64,000 nt of DNA, taken from contig JAMYWO010000016.1 in assembly GCA_024220525.1 (NCBI GenBank), positions 1 to 64,000 of the forward strand. The letters are read 5' to 3'. A model generated the notes under the pieces. It was given only the letters and a program-made list of their open reading frames with translations. It ran no database searches and was not told the origin of the DNA. Numbering within the stretch: position 1 is the stretch's first letter; the number at the start of each line of letters is the position of its first letter. The stretch is from Cochliopodium minus. Taxonomy: Eukaryota > Discosea > Himatismenida > Cochliopodiidae. Positions 60,085 to 64,000 of this stretch are shown piece by piece. Position numbers and translations under genes: made by a program.

Positions 60085-60196
60085 TGTCCCAAAAATAATT
60101 ATTTCAGTTTTTTTTTTTATAATTTAAAAGAGTATTGAAAAAAAGGCGCCAAAAAAAAAAAATTGTGAATGATATAGAAATGGATTCTTTTTTTAA

Positions 60197-60631
60197 TCAA
60201 ATATCAGAACTAACAGTAATATATACACCAATAATCACCATCATAATACCTAGAATATAATCTTTTAAAAGAGAAAATTGAAAATAATGAAACATATTTA
60301 AAGAGGAAAACAAACATTTGTTTATATTTTGATTTTCACCAATCAAATAAGATACAATAGCAGTAAATATGAATGTGATGGAATTAGTAATTGGGACAGC
60401 AATCGAAATATCAGTATTGCTCAATGTATAATAAAAAAGGACAGATCCCATTTGATTCAATCCCAAAGCCAATAACCATTTCCATCTTGTAAATAAGAAG
60501 ATGATTTGTTTCAATAAGGTGTTTTTTTCATCTTTGATATCTGCTATTCCTTTGCTTCCTGTTTTCATAAAAGGATTGGTGGATCCCCAAATAGCCCCAA
60601 CCAAAAATAACCAAATAAAATCGAATCCCAT
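60197..60631 (-). CDS. TMEM234-like small multidrug-resistance-fold protein
   Basis: A single exon of 144 codons with four hydrophobic segments. The start MGFDFIWLFLVGAIWGSTNP with FMKTGS, then WLLALGLNQMGSVLFYYTL, TDISIAVPITNSITFIFTA, and LGIMMVIIGVYITVSS match TMEM234 (DMT/EamA superfamily), including the GxxWGxTNPF and N-Q-x-GS-x-L-(FY)-Y patterns. The family is conserved across eukaryotes but its substrate is unknown; the vertebrate protein is required for the kidney filtration barrier. Length matches the family (about 140). Confidence 0.9.
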   Translation of the reverse strand: MGFDFIWLFLVGAIWGSTNPFMKTGSKGIADIKDEKNTLLKQIIFLFTRWKWLLALGLNQMGSVLFYYTLSNTDISIAVPITNSITFIFTAIVSYLIGENQNINKCLFSSLNMFHYFQFSLLKDYILGIMMVIIGVYITVSSDI

Positions 60632-60880
60632 TCTATCTCGCTCTCCCTTTTTATTTTTTTTGGCTAATCTTTCGAAAAAATTATAAATTCATGTGATGGA
60701 AATTTTTAAACTTTTGATTGTATTTTGGATCAATTTTTCAGAAAACTATTTTTTTGTTATCACTTAAAACTTTGATGATAATTTTTATAAAATTTTAAAT
60801 GTTTATTTGAAAATAAAAAATAATATAACAAAATAAAAAATTTAGAGCATTTTTCTATTTAAAAACAACAAAACTTTAAA

Positions 60881-62001
60881 ATGAATCCATATCCTCAACA
60901 AGGTTATCCACCACAACAAGGTTATCCACCTCAACAAGGCTATCCACCACAACAGGGATACCCACCTCAACAAGGTTATCCACCACAACAAGGCTATCCA
61001 CCTCAACAAGGATATCCACCACAACAAGGCTATCCACCTCAACAAGGTTATCCACCACAACAGGGATACCCACCTCAACAAGGATATCCACCTCAACAAG
61101 GATATTATCCTCCACAACAACCAACATACTATCCTCAACAAGGATTTCCCCCACAACAAGGATATGTCCAACAAGGAATTGTAAATCCTATGATGCAACC
61201 TTACCAAGATTTATGGGAATTTCAATTCAAAGCTACTGGTTTGGATAGAAAGGATGTCTTCTCCAAATCTGATCCTTTCTTCATCGTTTATGGTCAAACA
61301 GGATTGGCTACCAAAATCAAAAACAAAATTGGAAAACACAACAAAATCAAAAATTCAAAAAAATATAAATGTGATGGAAATTGGGTAAAAGATTCATTCT
61401 AATCTATTCATCAAATTTATAAATTTGTTTATTCCAAATATATACCCTCCTTAATTTTAGATTAATACTCAAACATCTAATTTAATAAATTCATTTTAGG
61501 TTGCTATTTACAAATCTGAACACATTATGGTAAAAAATTTTCCTAACAATAAATCTTTAATATTTTCACTTTCAACCAAATCAAAATATTACCATAAAAT
61601 CTTTTAAATTCCATAAAATAACGTGAATTTTACAAAAAAATGATATAATATCGAAATATTAAAATTTCTCTTTATATTAGAACAATCAAAATCCTACATG
61701 GAGACCATTCGCCATTTCTATGATGGCTTTGTGTAAAGGTCAATTAGATGCTCCAATTTTGATTGAAGTACTCGATTGGGACGCAAAAGGGAATCATGAT
61801 CTCATTGGAAGACTTCAAACAACTGTCAATGAAATGAGAGTAAAAAATCTTTTTTCAATTTTATTTCAAAATTTTGATTTATTAATTTTTACTATTTAAA
61901 AATAGATTATGAAAGAAGCAACTATTTCAAATCATAAGAGAATTGGTTTTTCCAACACTTCAGGAAGACTTGAAACAATCTTTGCAAAACCTAAAATCTA
62001 A
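60881..62001 (+). CDS. C2-domain (copine-type) protein with GYPPQQ-repeat N-terminus
   Basis: Four exons, 60881-61384, 61500-61529, 61681-61839 and 61906-62001, join to 262 residues. The first 85 residues are a near-perfect GYPPQQ hexapeptide repeat (about 12 copies) ending in [12 protein letters not shown] copine-type C2 domain follows: [20 protein letters not shown], then [38 protein letters not shown]. The Asp residues of SDPF and the DWDAKGNHD loop are the calcium-binding positions, so Ca2+-dependent membrane binding is likely. The copine A domain is absent. A proline/glutamine-rich tyrosine repeat next to C2 resembles annexin VII-type and synexin-like N-termini, which promote self-association. 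The second exon is only 30 bases. Confidence 0.9.
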
Positions 62002-62260
62002 ATTTACTTTTAAAAAATTAAATTTATCATTGTGAATTTAAATTTTCTTTCAATTATTTGTTTTTCATGATCTTAAAAAACAAGTAATTTATTTTTTCTT
62101 ATTGTTTTGCATGATCACATCAAATTCCAATAAAAGCTCATTTGCTATATATTTATGAGAAATAAAGAGTTTTTAATTTTGAGAAATATATTGGAGAAAT
62201 AAATATAATTTTTTTTTGTTTTATATATTGATATAATTCCTTTATTATTCATTTATTCAT

Positions 62261-63250
<990 letters not shown>

Positions 63251-64000
63251 ATGGAAGATAAAAAGAATAAAGAAAAAGGCAAAGCAAAAGAACATCCTTC
63301 GACCAATGATGTATTCAAAACACTTGAAGGTAAAAAAAGGAAAAAGATAAATGTATTTCAATTTTCAAATTTGAATTGTATGTTTGAAAACAAAAAGGAT
63401 TGTTGGAACAAAACAAAAAGATGATCAGATTGCAAGAAGCAAGCTACGAGTGGCAAAAAAAGGTAAAAAAGTTTTTTTTTTTTTTTGTTCATTTTGGGTG
63501 GATTTTAATACATTAGAAATTATTGAAAAATTTCTTTTAATTTTTTTAAATTTTATTCTTTTTTTCAAAGCACCACGATAATCTCAAAAAGATGATCATA
63601 TCCATGAACACATTTGCAGATTTCCACAAAGAATACTTGGGGATAACATTAGGTAGTATACCAACGAACATAGAGGATCCGCCAGTGTTTACGGAGAAGG
63701 CACACGACAACAAAAGAGGAGGGATGTACAAAAGAAAGAGCGAGAGGACTGAAGTGACCGAATTCAACGATACTGTTGCTGAGATGTGTTCGGATCTTTC
63801 CAATTCAAATGCTCTTTTGGAATTGTTTGAAAATGTCAACCCTGGAGAATTCGATTACCTAACAGAAGAAACTTCTTCGTTGCTTTTGCCTTTTCTATCC
63901 TTGTGGATCAAGCATGATTCATCCATCGAGAGAAAATCCATGGCCGTCATCATTTTGTATGAGATGGTCAAAAGATATCCCAGCATCTTGGCCAAGAACA
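63251..64000 (+). CDS. Unrecognised protein, 5' part (runs off the window)
   Basis: Exon 1 starts at 63251 (MEDKKNKEKGKAKEHPSTND, ending before a GTAAAA donor at about 63331). Exon 2 is about 63399-63461 (LLEQNKKMIRLQEASYEWQ). The last exon begins at about 63570 and stays open to the window edge. The protein is Lys-rich at the start, then helical (HHDNLKKMIISMNTFADFHK), then has a helical-repeat look (LALLPFLSLW-like segment SSLLLPFLSLWIKHD, MAVIILYEMVKRYPSIL), suggesting an ARM/HEAT-like fold or a BAR-type coiled coil. I do not recognise the family. Confidence 0.6.

Overview
The window is nuclear DNA of a single-celled eukaryote with a very AT-rich genome. Most genes are split by short GT-AG introns whose donors nearly always read GTAAAA and whose interiors are A- or T-homopolymer rich. 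Exons carry clear eukaryotic genes, including Rpt2, condensin CAP-G, MAP65/PRC1, a p24 cargo receptor, ubiquitin-L40 and a CDIN1-type nuclease. TAA and TGA both act as terminators and the standard code fits every gene. The repertoire (copine-type C2, ependymin-like, animal-type heme peroxidase, F-box/MORN, RCC1, NHL and ankyrin proteins) suggests an amoeboid or amoeboflagellate protist. A heterolobosean or Anaeramoeba-like lineage is a guess; I cannot assign a genus.

Layout: 1-3516 is a tandem array of ankyrin genes with a 1.24 kb block that appears identical between copies. 3699-13850 holds Rpt2, a histidine-rich zinc transporter, a small spliced membrane protein on the minus strand, and a TPR protein interrupted by a false assembly gap. 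14003-23427 is an accessory block: an orphan exon, a broken LRR gene, an ependymin-like secreted protein, an MBL hydrolase, two tandem paralogues of an unrecognised family, and two head-to-head gene remnants (kinase and DUF547). 23576-36636 is mostly minus strand: an uncertain unknown gene, p24, a CBS protein, a glycosylated two-pass membrane protein and a large many-exon FUSC/ArAE-type membrane protein. 37232-44302 runs plus: peroxidase, intronless ClpB/Hsp104 and an NHL protein followed by its decayed partial copy. 45351-54561 holds F-box/MORN, CDIN1, MAP65, a GH125 mannosidase and an RCC1 protein; the last two converge on a junction where both lose their 3' ends. 54801-64000 holds condensin CAP-G, TMEM234, a C2 protein, ubiquitin-L40 and the start of an unrecognised gene.

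The most interesting signal is a C-terminal module of about 40 residues (W-x2-K-x-H-x2-F ... LL ... K-[LI]-P-x2-[IL]-L). It is shared by the ankyrin genes, the LRR pseudogene and the two unknown paralogues, although their N-terminal domains are unrelated. The second theme is genome integrity: two places (about 21580-21720 and about 53111-53450) where neighbouring opposite-strand genes are truncated symmetrically, plus gap and frame artefacts in the TPR gene. Exon boundaries were read by eye from splice signals and reading-frame continuity and have not been checked against transcripts.
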